Source of the DNA: Pomacea canaliculata
Taxonomy: Eukaryota > Mollusca > Gastropoda > Architaenioglossa > Ampullariidae
Direction of reading: 5' to 3'
NCBI RefSeq assembly: GCF_003073045.1
Contig: NC_037594.1
Span: 23,008,927 to 23,072,926 of the forward strand
Length of the DNA: 64,000 bases
Shown here: one piece after another, positions 1 through 11,800 of the stretch
Layout of the letters: every line of letters begins with the position of its first letter
Numbering within the stretch: the stretch's first letter is position 1
Position numbers and translations under genes: made by a program
Notes under the pieces: generated by a model
The model's database searches: none
What the model saw: the letters and a program-made list of their open reading frames with translations, nothing else
What the model was told of the DNA's origin: nothing

Positions 1-1056
1 AAAGCTTTTTCTAACAGATCCCGATACTTAAAAGATACATATACGTAAAATAACTTAATAAGCACACCTGCTTTCATATTTGTCCTTGAAGTTTTCTTTT
101 AATGTCCACGTGATAAAGATACGATTAAAACAAAACTAAGAAACTGAATAAATGCAATTACTTGCCTCTTTTCCTGATTTCGTATTTATTACTTTCACTT
201 GCATTACCATCAATTACTTACACTTGGTGACGTATGTGTCCAGGTGATCCATTTGAAATCTATGCTTTTCCATACTATTGGGGGGTCTCCATCTTTTCAT
301 TAAGGCCGCAGAGAGAGTAATAAGTTTCGTAGTGATATTTCAGTTATGTAAATTACTGGCAACTGTATGATGTGAAGCGATTTTCATAATAATGATGAGG
401 AGTGGTTCTACAGAAAAAAAAGTACACAAGTTTTCTGCGAAAGGGAAAATCTAAAGAAACAAACCGTTGACAAAAATCTTTCGATTTCCTCCTGAACTAT
501 TACCAAACTCCACAGAGATGTGAGAAAGAACGTGGAGATAATGTGATGACGATTAAGACGATGTTGCAGGAGTCAAGCTACTTTTAAGTGGTCCACCCTG
601 TCAAAGGACTAAATGAGCATTAGGGAGACGAGTCGCGAACAGATTTGAACGGCATTACGAGCGCTCATCAAAAAGCAGTTTAAATAGAACATACAGTATT
701 AGATAAAAAAAAAATACATATTCCGGATGTATTTATGTGAAAAGGCACGAGAAATATTATTCTATTTTTTTTAAAATTCCTGATCATAATACAATTTTTC
801 CAGAAAGCAGGAAGTGGAGTATTTCTAAAATTCGTGTTCGTCTGTGTGAACTGAATAAGAAAAAAAAGTGCAATCCTCGGTAAAAGAAAGCAGACAGGAC
901 ACAATGTGTTGTTGCTGAATGTTCTGTTTGACACTCAGAAGAAGTTAGTTGCTAAAGATAATGGCTACAAACGCCAGTGGATTGACTTTGTCCGGAGATG
1001 AGTATAAGAGTTCTTTGTTCAAACGAGCCGCGCGAATTTCGTTCACACACAAAGAC
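1..1056. repeat. 3' flank of an SDR unit lying left of the window
   Basis: This stretch is homologous to the sequence that follows exon 6 of copies A (7,044 onward), B (13,286 onward) and D (25,594 onward), including a poly-A-rich block near 690-720 and the phrase around 960-1,010. It carries an AATAAA at 147-152. No exon lies in it. It shows that another SDR copy ends just outside the window, so the array is larger than seen here. Confidence 0.8.
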
Positions 1057-1944
1057 TCAAGAATTGGCTCAAGCAGTTTCAACAGTGATTGTTATCTTGT
1101 CACTTGTACAGCATAGCAAGTCTTGGACTCAACAAAACGAAGAGATCTTCCTACAGCAGTGCCAACGATACAACAGCACGAGCTGTTAAAACCAACCACA
1201 GGTGCTGGTAAAAAGGCTTAAACAAAGATCGAACACTAGATATACAACATCGACACTCTATACACCGTTTGGTCTACAAGCGCATCGTGACACAGTCACA
1301 AACACATCATCAGTCGTATTGTCATTCAGCACAATGCTAACAACAACTGTCAGCGTGAAGCTTGAAACAGCAAAAATAGAACTGTGGGGGACAAACATAT
1401 GAGGACCTTAAACGGGAACACGTGCGAGTAAACAAAATAGCCAAAGACTTTTCTACGAACGATTGCCACTCACCCCGGCCCCCCTTCGCACACATTTCTC
1501 TAATCACAAAAATCACTAGAGAAGAAAGATAACAAACGAGCGATCGTAACTGTGTCTCGAGCTCGAATGATGCTTGGCCTGACATGATGGTCGGTCAACG
1601 TGAAGGGGACGTGGCTGTTCGTTATCCGATGGTTTGTTTGGTATCCGGTGCAAATTTTTAACGAAATTTTTGTTCGTTTTCCGAAATGTTAGCTATCGGA
1701 GGCGTTCTCTAGCCGACGTTGCATTGTACACAATTTTTATTATGTTATATATTTTAAACAATAAAAAGTCTTTATCTGAATCAGTTAAATTAATACTATA
1801 AAATTTCTGACAACTAGCCTTCTAACAAAGAAAATTACAGGATTCTATCTGATACCAAAAGTACATTTTAAATGTATTTGTATTTTATTAGCAATAAGAC
1901 AACATGGAAAACTTAAGTCGAATGCATCAACTTAGTAACAGACA
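1057..1944. other. Segment unique to unit A, no gene seen
   Basis: Units B, C and E have only about 220 bp between the flanking homologous blocks, whereas unit A has about 890 bp. The extra sequence matches nothing else in the window. It contains an AATAAA around 1,760 but no long open frame, and short frames on both strands look random. It could be an insertion into A or a deletion shared by the other copies. Confidence 0.5.
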
Positions 1945-2131
1945 ATTATAAAAAGATGGTAGTCGTAAGGTGCTCACACCCCGGCTCTCCTATACAAATC
2001 GCTTTTCATCCGCTCAACTTTACATTTCGTTCACATTTAAGCAAAAATTTATTTGAGAAATATAAAGTGTTGTTTATGACACTATGGTGATCAGATGCGA
2101 CTGGTAGTTAAGAAAACGTCTTTATATTAGA

Positions 2132-2320
2132 ACAGCGGTTCTCAACCTTTTACTAGTGACGCCCCCATGACGAACAAAGGTACGTCCGGTCACGCCCCCT
2201 TAGCCAGCAATGTAAGCTAATTTCACTAATACTGGTAAAAGAACTTTAAAAAAATAACCACCTTCGCGGGTGGGTGGGGGTGGGGGGGGGGAGCGCGCCA
2301 CACCATTTGAGAACCGCGGC
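2132..2320. mobile_element. hAT-like MITE, about 189 bp
   Basis: The segment begins with CAGCGGTTCTCAACC and ends with TTGAGAACCGCGG, giving inverted ends that share GCGGTTCTCAA. Such ends are typical of short non-autonomous hAT-superfamily elements. Unit B lacks the insertion at the matching place (about 8,581). A G-rich run lies near the right end. Flanks share only a TTAGA, so the usual 8-bp target duplication is not clean. It lies upstream of exon 1 of gene A. Confidence 0.65.
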
Positions 2321-2476
2321 TTTAGACCCTAAATGTAACCCCATAGAGAACATGACCCTTGAAAGCGGCAATGAACTTTGGCCCTAAACCCACGCGTGGA
2401 TCAGAAGACGGCCATTGAGCACCAGACATCGCGCGTGCGACGGGCGACAGCAGCGCGGACCTGCTGCACACATAGA

Positions 2477-2482
2477 CACGTG
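2477..2482. promoter_or_regulatory. Conserved CACGTG palindrome in exon 1 / promoter area
   Basis: A perfect CACGTG E-box palindrome lies about 75 bp before the start ATG of gene A. It is kept at 8,735-8,740 (B), 15,116-15,121 (C) and 27,452-27,457 (E). The surrounding GC-richer 100 bp is also conserved and is the best candidate for the transcription start area. No TATA box is evident. Function is inferred from conservation only, and the copies are recent enough that conservation is weak evidence. Confidence 0.35.
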
Positions 2483-2555
2483 ATTAACTTTCACTCTGTG
2501 GGTGTCTTTGCTGCTTGCACATCAAACTCCAGGCTGAACATTCAAGCTGCCGACA

Positions 2556-5500
2556 ATGGTGAGTTGGACAAACACTTCAGTGTTCATAGTTAAGCGATTG
2601 CTGTCAGAGATTTCACTTGTCGCATTAGCGAGGTGCACCAAAGGTTAGCTGCAGTTGAGAGTGTGGATTGTCTGCGTAAGTGTAAAGTCTTGTTTAGGTA
2701 TTGTAAAGGAAATCTTTCACACATCCTGTAGTACCCATTGGTTAGGTAGATGACAAACGAAGACCGTAATAAAGTTGTAGATAAAAGGTAGACAGACATT
2801 GTCATCAAACAATAAGAAGGTACAACAATAGATTGATATCGCGCTTATGTAAGTTATCGCGCTGAGTAAGTTCAGATAAGCACGTAATCCAACAGATAAA
2901 TCAACTTTAGACAGAAGGTGGTAACATGCAATGGGAGATGTATTAATAGTAGCTGGTGAAAGAATACGTCAATGCCGGCTGCCATTTGAAGGAATGTGAC
3001 TAGTGAACCACACTTCTGTCAACATGCGCCATCTGGCAGATGACACACCACACCCTCCCCCTTTTCCATTTTACTTGTAAGGTATTAATCTCACTAAAAA
3101 TATAGAAAAGTGCACCTGAATCATTCTTACTTGATCTTTGTTTGCAATGTATGGAATGCAGCAATGCGTAAAGTGCTTCTATGTGACATGTACTGAGAGT
3201 GTGACCGTGACACAAGAAATCTGTTTCCATTTGAAAGATAACAGTCCTTTGTCTAGTGTCAATGGTGGAAGACTGCCTTGCAAGACGGTGACGGCCGCGG
3301 AGGACAAGAAAGAGAAGAACAAATTAGGACCAAACATACACAAACATGTCTAAACGCTCATCATACCTAACGAAACACAAAATATAGCTCACCATCTTTG
3401 TTTGTTGTTATCTAACAATGTGAAAACTACTCGTTAAATGCAGGTCGTCCTATTTGGGTTTTTTTTCAGAATTGCTGCTTCGTCGCAGGTCTGTTTGTTG
3501 CTGTAGTGTTAATTTACCAGCTGGTGACGTGGCTGAGGTCACGCATACGTGTCGGCGACTACCACAAAAAGCACGTACTCGTGACAGGTTGTGACACAGG
3601 TTTCGGCAATCTGCTTGCTAAACGGCTCGACGGTTTGTATGCCATTTGTTGACTCCACAGCGAGACAGCCCGAGAATTTATATATGTATCATTATTTGTG
3701 TCCTAAATACTGCCAGTGAGAATACCTCACTGTCTGAACATCATTATTTGACTCTTGTGACTAGGTATGCAACACTCAGTAAGACGCTGGCAGGATAGTA
3801 AACAATCAACACTAATACTAGCAATGTTCGATCAATTATAGAAATGCTGTTTTATTTCATTCTTTGACTCGTGATTGAACTGTAGTAGTACATTCTAGTC
3901 TAATTCGTGAAAATGCGAATAAAGAAAACCACTACTTTGAGCTGATCTTCGTAAAATAGGTTCGGGTATACACAATCGCCTGATTAGGAAACGACTGTAA
4001 GAGGCAAAGCAAAGCTTAGACAAGACACTGATCCATTTGCTGACGATGTTTTTCGTATTGATGATTGTTGGCTTATTGTCTTTCATGTGTAGTGTATTCA
4101 CACAGGCAGCTGCACTTTGCCAATTCCATTCTATTAGTAGCAGCAATCATCATGATGTCATCATCATCATTATTGTCATCCATGTCTATACAAGTCTCTA
4201 TCACCACCATTGAGGACACTCATGTATTTATCCTGTTGCTCGCAGTGTTAGGGTTCCGAGTGTTTGCCGCCTGTCTGACGTCACAAGCGGCGGAGAAACT
4301 GCAGGAAGAGACTTCTTCTCGCGTCACCACGTTGGTGCTTGACGTCACAGACGAGAAGAGTATCAGCGCCGCCAGAGACTTTGTGGCCGCCAGACTGCCG
4401 GAGGGTCAAGGTCAGATAATAATTATACAATCAATTATCCACGCTGAGGTGCTAATTATGGTAATGATGACATCGTGTTACACATTAACTGACTTGTGTG
4501 CTGGACACCACGAGAATATGCTATTTTCTTTGACTTTTTACGCCTGACATGACGAAGTGTTTAATTGCTAGCTATACCTCCGATTTCTGTTGCTCGCAGT
4601 TTGTCTCTTTGCACTCGTATTCAAACTTGTACTTATCTGAAAGTAATAAGTAATGAATTGACCCTGGCTGACTGTTTAAAGCCGTCTTGCTGTCCCATTG
4701 GAAGTCGTAAAGCAATACTGTCTCAGTATTTTAATCATCACACCATCATCTTGTTCACCTTAATAGAAAATAGCTCAGAAATATCAGAATCCGAATTTTC
4801 TAAAGATTTTCTTTTTTTTTTAGTTAAAAACTGAACTCAACAATATTTTTCTTACCAGTGAATAAAACATCGTAAAATCTAACCTCAAGAAATGTATTGT
4901 ATCAATCTTTTTTTCACAAAAACGCTATAAAATTTGCTAAGAATTGTCTAAACAATCCTCAACACAACACATCTACATGAGTTATGAACTAATTCATCAA
5001 CAGATAAAAGTTGTTTCAAACATATATTGCAATAAGCAGTGACCAGTTAGGCGAATGACAAAAAGTGTACACAAATATTTCAAAAACTACTTTTTTGGCG
5101 AAAACATAAACTGCTAAAACAACACAAACATTTTGCACTCCGTAATACAAACAGAAAACATTGTCTTCATCATTATCAACGTTTTTATATTGTTTGTAGT
5201 AAACAACACTTCATAGTTACCCACTGCGCTGTCATTAAGGGTGTGAAGACGTAGTCTTAGTCATGTGACAGACATTCTTGCTTCTATGGACGACCACGTG
5301 TGTTTTGACTGCACTTCGCACAAACGCATAGAGTGACGAGTGAACACTAACACTAATGTGAACACTTGGACTTTTGCGCTGTTGGAAGGTCTGTGGGGTG
5401 TTGTGAACAATGCGGGCATCATCGGTCCTCTCGCTCCCAGCGAGTGGGTGTCACGTGATGGGTATCAGACATGTCTGGCGGTCAACCTGTTGGGCCTGAT

Positions 5501-7043
5501 TGACGTCACTCGGACTTTCCTTCCGCTCGTGCGTCGCGCGCGAGGACGTGTTGTGAACATCTCGAGCGTGTTGGGAAGAATCGCTGTTGCCCACTCACCT
5601 AACTGCGTGTCTTATTATGGCGTGGAGGCTTTCTCCGACTGTCTTCGGTACGGCTATACTCACATAGTCTGACAGGTGGCAGAGAGAGAGTGTGTGTTGT
5701 GATGACGACAAACCATTCCCATTCTTGTTTTTATTCAAACAGATTTATTTAAGATTTTTAAACCCATGAAATATGCTAATAGTAAACAGTGTCATTCTTG
5801 AAGAAGTGTTTCCACATTAATTGTAATCCTGTCACTGACAAAGTATATCTGATCGTAGAGAGTCATAGAACAGTCATAGCTATCATGATTCTGTTGATTA
5901 TTTTTGGCAGGAGAGAAGTGTACAGACAGGGTGTACAGGTGTGCATCATAGAACCTGGAGCCTTCAAAACAGATATGTTCAGACAGGATAGTCTATTAAA
6001 GTCATTTAAGATGTCCTACGATGCCACACCCGCTGACATCAGACAACATTACCCAGAGTTCACAGTGGAAGCAGGTGAGATGAGTTTTCTTTTTGAGATA
6101 TTTTTACTTTTTCTTATGTTAAACTATTGACTATTAAGTTTTTAGTCTTATAATAAAGGTTTAAATGAACACGGTTATATTTGATGAGTTTAATATTAAT
6201 AATCTGAGTTAATAATCATTATTTGAAGAATATCATATTAAACAAAATAAGTGCAAATGCGATATATAAGGAGAAGTTTAATGTCTACGTTATTATTTAC
6301 TGGTAAATGTATCAAGCAGTGTCCTAGTTTTGATTAAAATTTGGTAAACTGAAGGAATAGGATTAGAACCAGAGAATGACACTTCTAATGACTAGCCACG
6401 CGACCGACTGACTAGCTCGTACCTACATCCACCCGTGTAAATATGGACGTGTATAGGAGGATTGTGGTCTGTCTGCCAAGTCCAGCGTTTAGCCTCTTGC
6501 GAAGTTTTCCTCTGTTTGTCTCGGTGAGCATAAGCAATGAATGTTACTAAACCGGAAGCTTTGTAGTCTCATGCCTCGTTTTAGTAGTTAATCTGAAATG
6601 TGAATAAACCGAGAGATTTATACACCATTATCTCGTTTTAGTAGTTGACTGGAAAAAAAATTGTCTGGCAGCAGTCCAGTAATACAAGTTTGTGGTGTAA
6701 TCGTTATTTCTTGCCATTCATAGTATTCCACAAGATGGCGGTAGAAGTTCTATGATGAGCTAATCAACAAGAGCATAACAAAACAATGTTCTGTACGAGT
6801 GACTCTTGTCTCTCTGTTTAATGTTCGTTAGTTGACAAGATTACCACCAGGACCTCTGCCATGCGTTCGCCGAAGCTGCACCTGGTGGTGGACGCCTACG
6901 TCTTGGCTCTGACGTCATGGTTCCCGCCGATAAGGCAGCTGGTGGGCAGTGACGTGCGTCTGTTCAACCGCCTGCTGTGGAACTTGCCTACGCCCCTCAC
7001 CGACTGGATTCTCGTCAAATTAAGAGAGTTACTTGTAAACTAA
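2556..7043 (+). CDS. SDR9C-type retinol/steroid dehydrogenase-like, copy A (catalytic Tyr and Lys replaced)
   Basis: Six exons: the ATG at 2,556-2,558, then 3,470-3,632, 4,246-4,410, 5,389-5,647, 5,911-6,074 and 6,832-7,043. They join in frame to 321 aa, close to the roughly 317 aa of vertebrate RDH/HSD17B6 proteins. Residues 2-23 form a hydrophobic N-terminal anchor, so an ER-membrane protein is expected. The NAD(P)-binding TGCDTGFG is at 40-47, the acidic LDVTD at 87-91 and NNAG at 117-120. The catalytic-site Ser is S170 and IIEPG is at 209-213. The family oxidises or reduces retinoids and steroids using an N-S-Y-K tetrad. Here the YxxxK site reads NCVSY (182-186), so Tyr and Lys are both lost and ordinary catalysis is unlikely. 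There is no stop or frameshift, and all introns are GT-AG. A candidate poly-A signal is at 7,263-7,268. It could be a pseudoenzyme or a non-functional but still open copy. Confidence 0.85.
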
Positions 7044-8813
7044 TAGCAAAGACCTAGTCTACTTTGACATCAAACAGTAATGCTACAAACATACATATGA
7101 TTAAACTTTCCCTCACATATCAAGATACTTAAATCTCTAATTAAATGTTTCACATACGAAGAATAATTTATTAACAAGCATACGTGCTATCCTATTTGTT
7201 GTCGAAGATTTAAAGGCTCACTTGATGAAAATATATATGTCTCGAACAAAACTTCGAAAGAAAATAAATCAAAATATTTGCTTTTCAAAATGTCTCTTTT
7301 CCTGAATCCGTATTTTCTATTTATTACTTTCACTTACATTATTATCAATATTTACACGTGGTGACATGTGTATAGGTGATCCATTTGAAGTCTATGCTTT
7401 TCCATCCTATTGGGATTCTCCATCTTTTATAAGTGCTGCTGAAAGCGAGAAGTGTCTCAGCGACATTTCAGTTATGTGAATTACTGGCAACTGTATGATG
7501 TGAAGTGTTTTTTTTTTTTTAATAATGAGTGTAAAAAATTGGTTCTGAAGTGGTTCTACAGAAAAAAACTACGCAATTTTAATGCGAATGGGAAAGTCTT
7601 AAGCAATAAACTGTTTACTTAAATCTCTTGATCAGCTCCAGCAATGGGACAAAACTCCTTAGAGGCGCGAGAAAGAACGCGGAGAGATGTTGCAGGAGTC
7701 GTGCTACTTTTAAGTGGTCCACCCTGTCAAAGGACTAAATGATCATTAGGGAGAAGAGAAGCAAACAGATTTGAAAGGTATCACGAGCGCTCAGCAAAAA
7801 GCAATGGAAATAGAGCAGAAAGTTTTTTTTAAAAAAAACATATTCCGGACGTATTATATGACGAAAAGGCACGAGAAATATTCTTTTAATTCTTTTTATT
7901 CCTGGTCATTATTAAAAAATGTCGAGAAAACACGAAGGGTAGTATTTCCAAAAAAAAAGCGCATTCTATGTGAGCTAAATTAAAAGAAGAAAGATGCAAT
8001 CCTCAAGAAAGCAGACCAGGACACAATGTGTTGTTACTGAATGTTTTGTTTGACACTCAGAAGAAGTTACTTGCTAAAGATAATGGCTACAAACGCCAAT
8101 GGATTGACTTTGTCGGGAGATATGTATAAGAGTTCTTAGTTCAAACTTGTTCCGCGAATTTCGTTCACACACAAGACTCAAAAATTTCAAATACAACAGC
8201 ACTAGCTAACACAGGAAGATAACAGTTTAGAAGGAACACCTCAACACGAGTAATGTACATGATTTATCAGACTTGCTTTGGACTTACACAGCACTAGAGA
8301 AAACAGTCAGGCTATTCTTCCCGTTCAAGTAAATGAAACCTAGTTCCTGCAAAAATCACTTTATTTTCGTTTACCAATTAATCTAGTGTGTCTGTTTCAT
8401 GACCAAAAGGGTGGTCGTCGTGAGATGGTCACACCCTGGCTCTCCTACACAAACCGCTTGTCATCCGCTCAACTTTACATTTCATTCACATTCAGCAAAA
8501 ATTTGCATGAAATGTACGAAGCAAATTTGTGAAACTCTAGTGATGAGATGTGACTGGTAGTTAAGAAGACGTCTTTACATTAGACCCCGAATGTGGCCCC
8601 ATAGAGAACATGTCCCTTGAAAGCGGCAATGAACTTTGGCCCTAGACGCATGCGTGGATCAGAGGACGGCCATTGAGTACCAGACATCGCGCGTGCGACG
8701 GGCGACAGTAGCGCGGACCTGCTGCACACATAGACACGTGATTAACTTTAACTCTATCGGTGGCTTTGCTGCTTGCACATCAAAATCGAGGTTGAACATT
8801 CAAGCTGCCGACA
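7044..8813. other. Intergenic spacer between copies A and B
   Basis: This is the 3' flank of copy A followed by the 5' flank and untranslated exon 1 region of copy B. It is homologous to 13,286-15,195 and 25,594-27,531. It holds the poly-A signal at 7,263-7,268 and a T-rich run near 7,508. The short open frame at 7,771-7,983 is kept in part in other units but contains long A/T runs and is not credible as a gene. Confidence 0.7.
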
Positions 8814-11800
8814 ATGGTGAGTTGGACAAACACTTCAGTGTTCTTAGTTAAGCGATTGCTGTCAGAGATTTCACTTGTCGCATTAGCGAGGTGCACCAAA
8901 GGTTAGCTGCAGTTGAGAGTGTGTATTGTCTGCGTAAGTGTAAAGTCTTGTTTAGGTATTGTAAAGAAAATCTTTCACACATGCCTGTAGTACCCATTGG
9001 TTAGGTAGCTGACAAATGAAGACAGTAATAAAGTTGTAGATAAATGGTAGACAGACATTGTCAGCAAACAATAAGAAGGTACAGCAATAGATTGATGTTG
9101 CGCTTATGCGAGGAATAAGTTCAGATAAGCACGTAATCCAACAGATAAATCAACCTTAGACAGAAGGTGGTAACATGCAATGAGAGATATATTAACAGTA
9201 GCTGGTGAAAGAATACGTCAATGCCAACTGCCATTTGACGGAGTGGGACGAGTGCACCACACTTCTCTCAACATACGCCATCTGGCAGATGACACACCAC
9301 ACCCTACCCCTTTTCCATTTTACTTGTAAGGTATTAATCTCACTAAAAATATAGAAAAGTGCACCTGAATCATTCTGACTTGATCTTTGTTTGCGATGTA
9401 TGGAATGCAGCAATGCGTAAAGTGCTTCTATGTGACATGTACTGAGAGTGTGACCGTGACACAAGAAATCTGTTTCCATTTGAAAGATAACAGTCCTTTG
9501 TCTAGTGTCAATGGTGGAGGACTGCCTTGCAAAACGGTGGCAGCTGCGGAGAACAAGACAGAGAAGAACAAATTAGGACCAAACAGACACAAATATCTCT
9601 AAACGCTCATCATACCTAACGAAACACAAAATATAGCTCACCATCTTTGTTTGTTGTTATCTAACAATGTGAAAACTACTCGTTAAATGCAGGTCGTCCT
9701 ATTTGGGTTTTTTTTTCAGAATTGCTGCTTCGTCGCAGGTCTGTTTGTTGCTGTAGTGTTAATTTACCAGCTGGTGACGTGGCTGAGGTCACGCATACGT
9801 GTCGGCGACTACCACAAAAAGCACGTACTCGTGACAGGTTGTGACACAGGTTTCGGCAATCTGCTTGCTAAACGGCTCGACGGTTTGTATGCCATTTGTT
9901 GACTTCACAGCGAGACAGCCCGAGAATTGATATATTTATCATTATTTGTGTCCTAAATACTGCCAGTGACAATGCCTCACGGTCTGAACATCATTATTTG
10001 ACTCTTGTGACTAGGTATACAACACGCAGTAAGACGCTGGCAGGATAGTAAACAATCAACACTAATACTAGCAATGTTCGATCAATTATAGAAATGCTGT
10101 TTTATTTCATTCTTTGACTCGTGATTGAACTGTAGTAGTACATTCTAATCTAATTCGTGAAAATGCGAATAAAGAAAACCACTACTTTGAGCTGATCTTC
10201 GTAAAACCGGTTCGGGTATACACAATCGCCTGATTAGGAAACGACTGTAAGAGGCAAAGCAAAGCTAGACAAGACACTGATCCATTTGCTGATACTGTTT
10301 TTCGTACTGATGATTGTTGGCTTATTGTCTTTCATGTGCAGTGTTTCCACACAGGCAGCTGCACTTTGCCAATTCCATTCCTATTAGTAGCAGCAATCAT
10401 CATGATGTCATCATCATTATCGTCATCCATGTCTATACAAGTCTCTATCACCACCATTGAGGACACTCATGTATTTATCCTGTTGCTCGCAGTGTTAGGG
10501 TTCCGAGTGTTCGCCACCTGTCTGACGTCACAAGCGGCGGAGAAACTGCAGGCAGAGACTTCTTCTCGCGTCACCACGTTGGTGCTTGACGTCACAGACG
10601 AGAAGAGTATCAGCGCCGCCAGAGACTTTGTGGCCGCCAGACTGCAGGAGGGTCAAGGTCAGATAACAATTATACAATAAATTATCCACTCTGAGGTGCT
10701 AATTATGGTAATGATGACATCGTGTTACACATTAACTGACTTGTGTGCTGGACACCACGAGAATATGCTATTTTCTTTGACTGTTTACGCCTGACATGAC
10801 GAAGTGTTTAATTGCTAGCTATACCTCAGATTTCTGTTGCTCGCAGTTTGTCTCTTTGCGCTCGTGTTCAAACTTGTACTGATCTGAAAGTAATAAGTAA
10901 TGAGTTGACCCTGGCTGACTGTTTAAAGCCGTCTGTCTGTCACATTGGAAGTCGTAAAGCAATACTGTCTCAGTATTTTAATCATCACACCATCATCTTG
11001 TTCACCTTAATAGATAATAGCTCAAAAATATCAGAATCCAAATTTTCTAAAGATTTTCTTTTTGTTTTAGTTAAAAACTGAACTCAACAATATTTTTCTC
11101 ACCAATGAATAATACATAGTAAAATCTAACCTAAAGAAATGTATTGTATCAATCTTTTTTTAACAGAAACGCTATAAAATTTGCTAAGAATTGTCTAAGC
11201 AATCCTTAACACAACACATCTACATGAGTTATGAACTAATTCATCAACAGATAAAAGTTGTTTGAAACATATATTGCAATAAGCAGTGACCAGTTAGGCG
11301 AATGACAAAAAGTGTACACAAATATTTCAAAAACTACTTTATTGGCCGAAACTTAAAATACTAAAACAACACAAACATTTTGCATTCCGTAATACAAACA
11401 AAAAACATTGTCTTCATCATTATCAACGTTTTGATATTGTTTGTAGTAAACAACACTTTCTATTTACACACTGCGCTGTCATTAAGGGTGTGAAGACGTA
11501 GTCTTAGTCATGTGACAGACATTCTTGCTTCTATGGACGACCACGTGTGTTTTGACTGCACTTCGCACAAACGCATAGAGTGACGAGTGAACACTAACAC
11601 TAATGTGAACACTTGGACTTTTGCGCTGTTGGAAGGTCTGTGGGGTGTTGTGAACAATGCGGGCATCTTAGGTCCTGCCGGTCCAAGCGAGTGGGTGTCA
11701 CATGATGGGTATCAGACATGTCTGGCGGTCAACCTGTTGGGCCTGATTGACGTCACTCGGACTTTCCTGCCGCTCGTGCGTCGCGCGCGAGGACGTGTTG

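Noticed and set aside
4065..4245. N-terminal extension of the exon-3 frame in copies A, B and C
   Set aside because: It lies before a CTCGCAG acceptor, and joining exon 2 to 4,246 restores the conserved LDVLGFRV sequence, so the extension is intron.
9687..9719. In-frame ATG at 9,687 as the start of copy B
   Set aside because: The 33 bp include the T-rich tract and CAG of a splice acceptor. The frame is open only because of nine T's in B and is broken in A, C and E.
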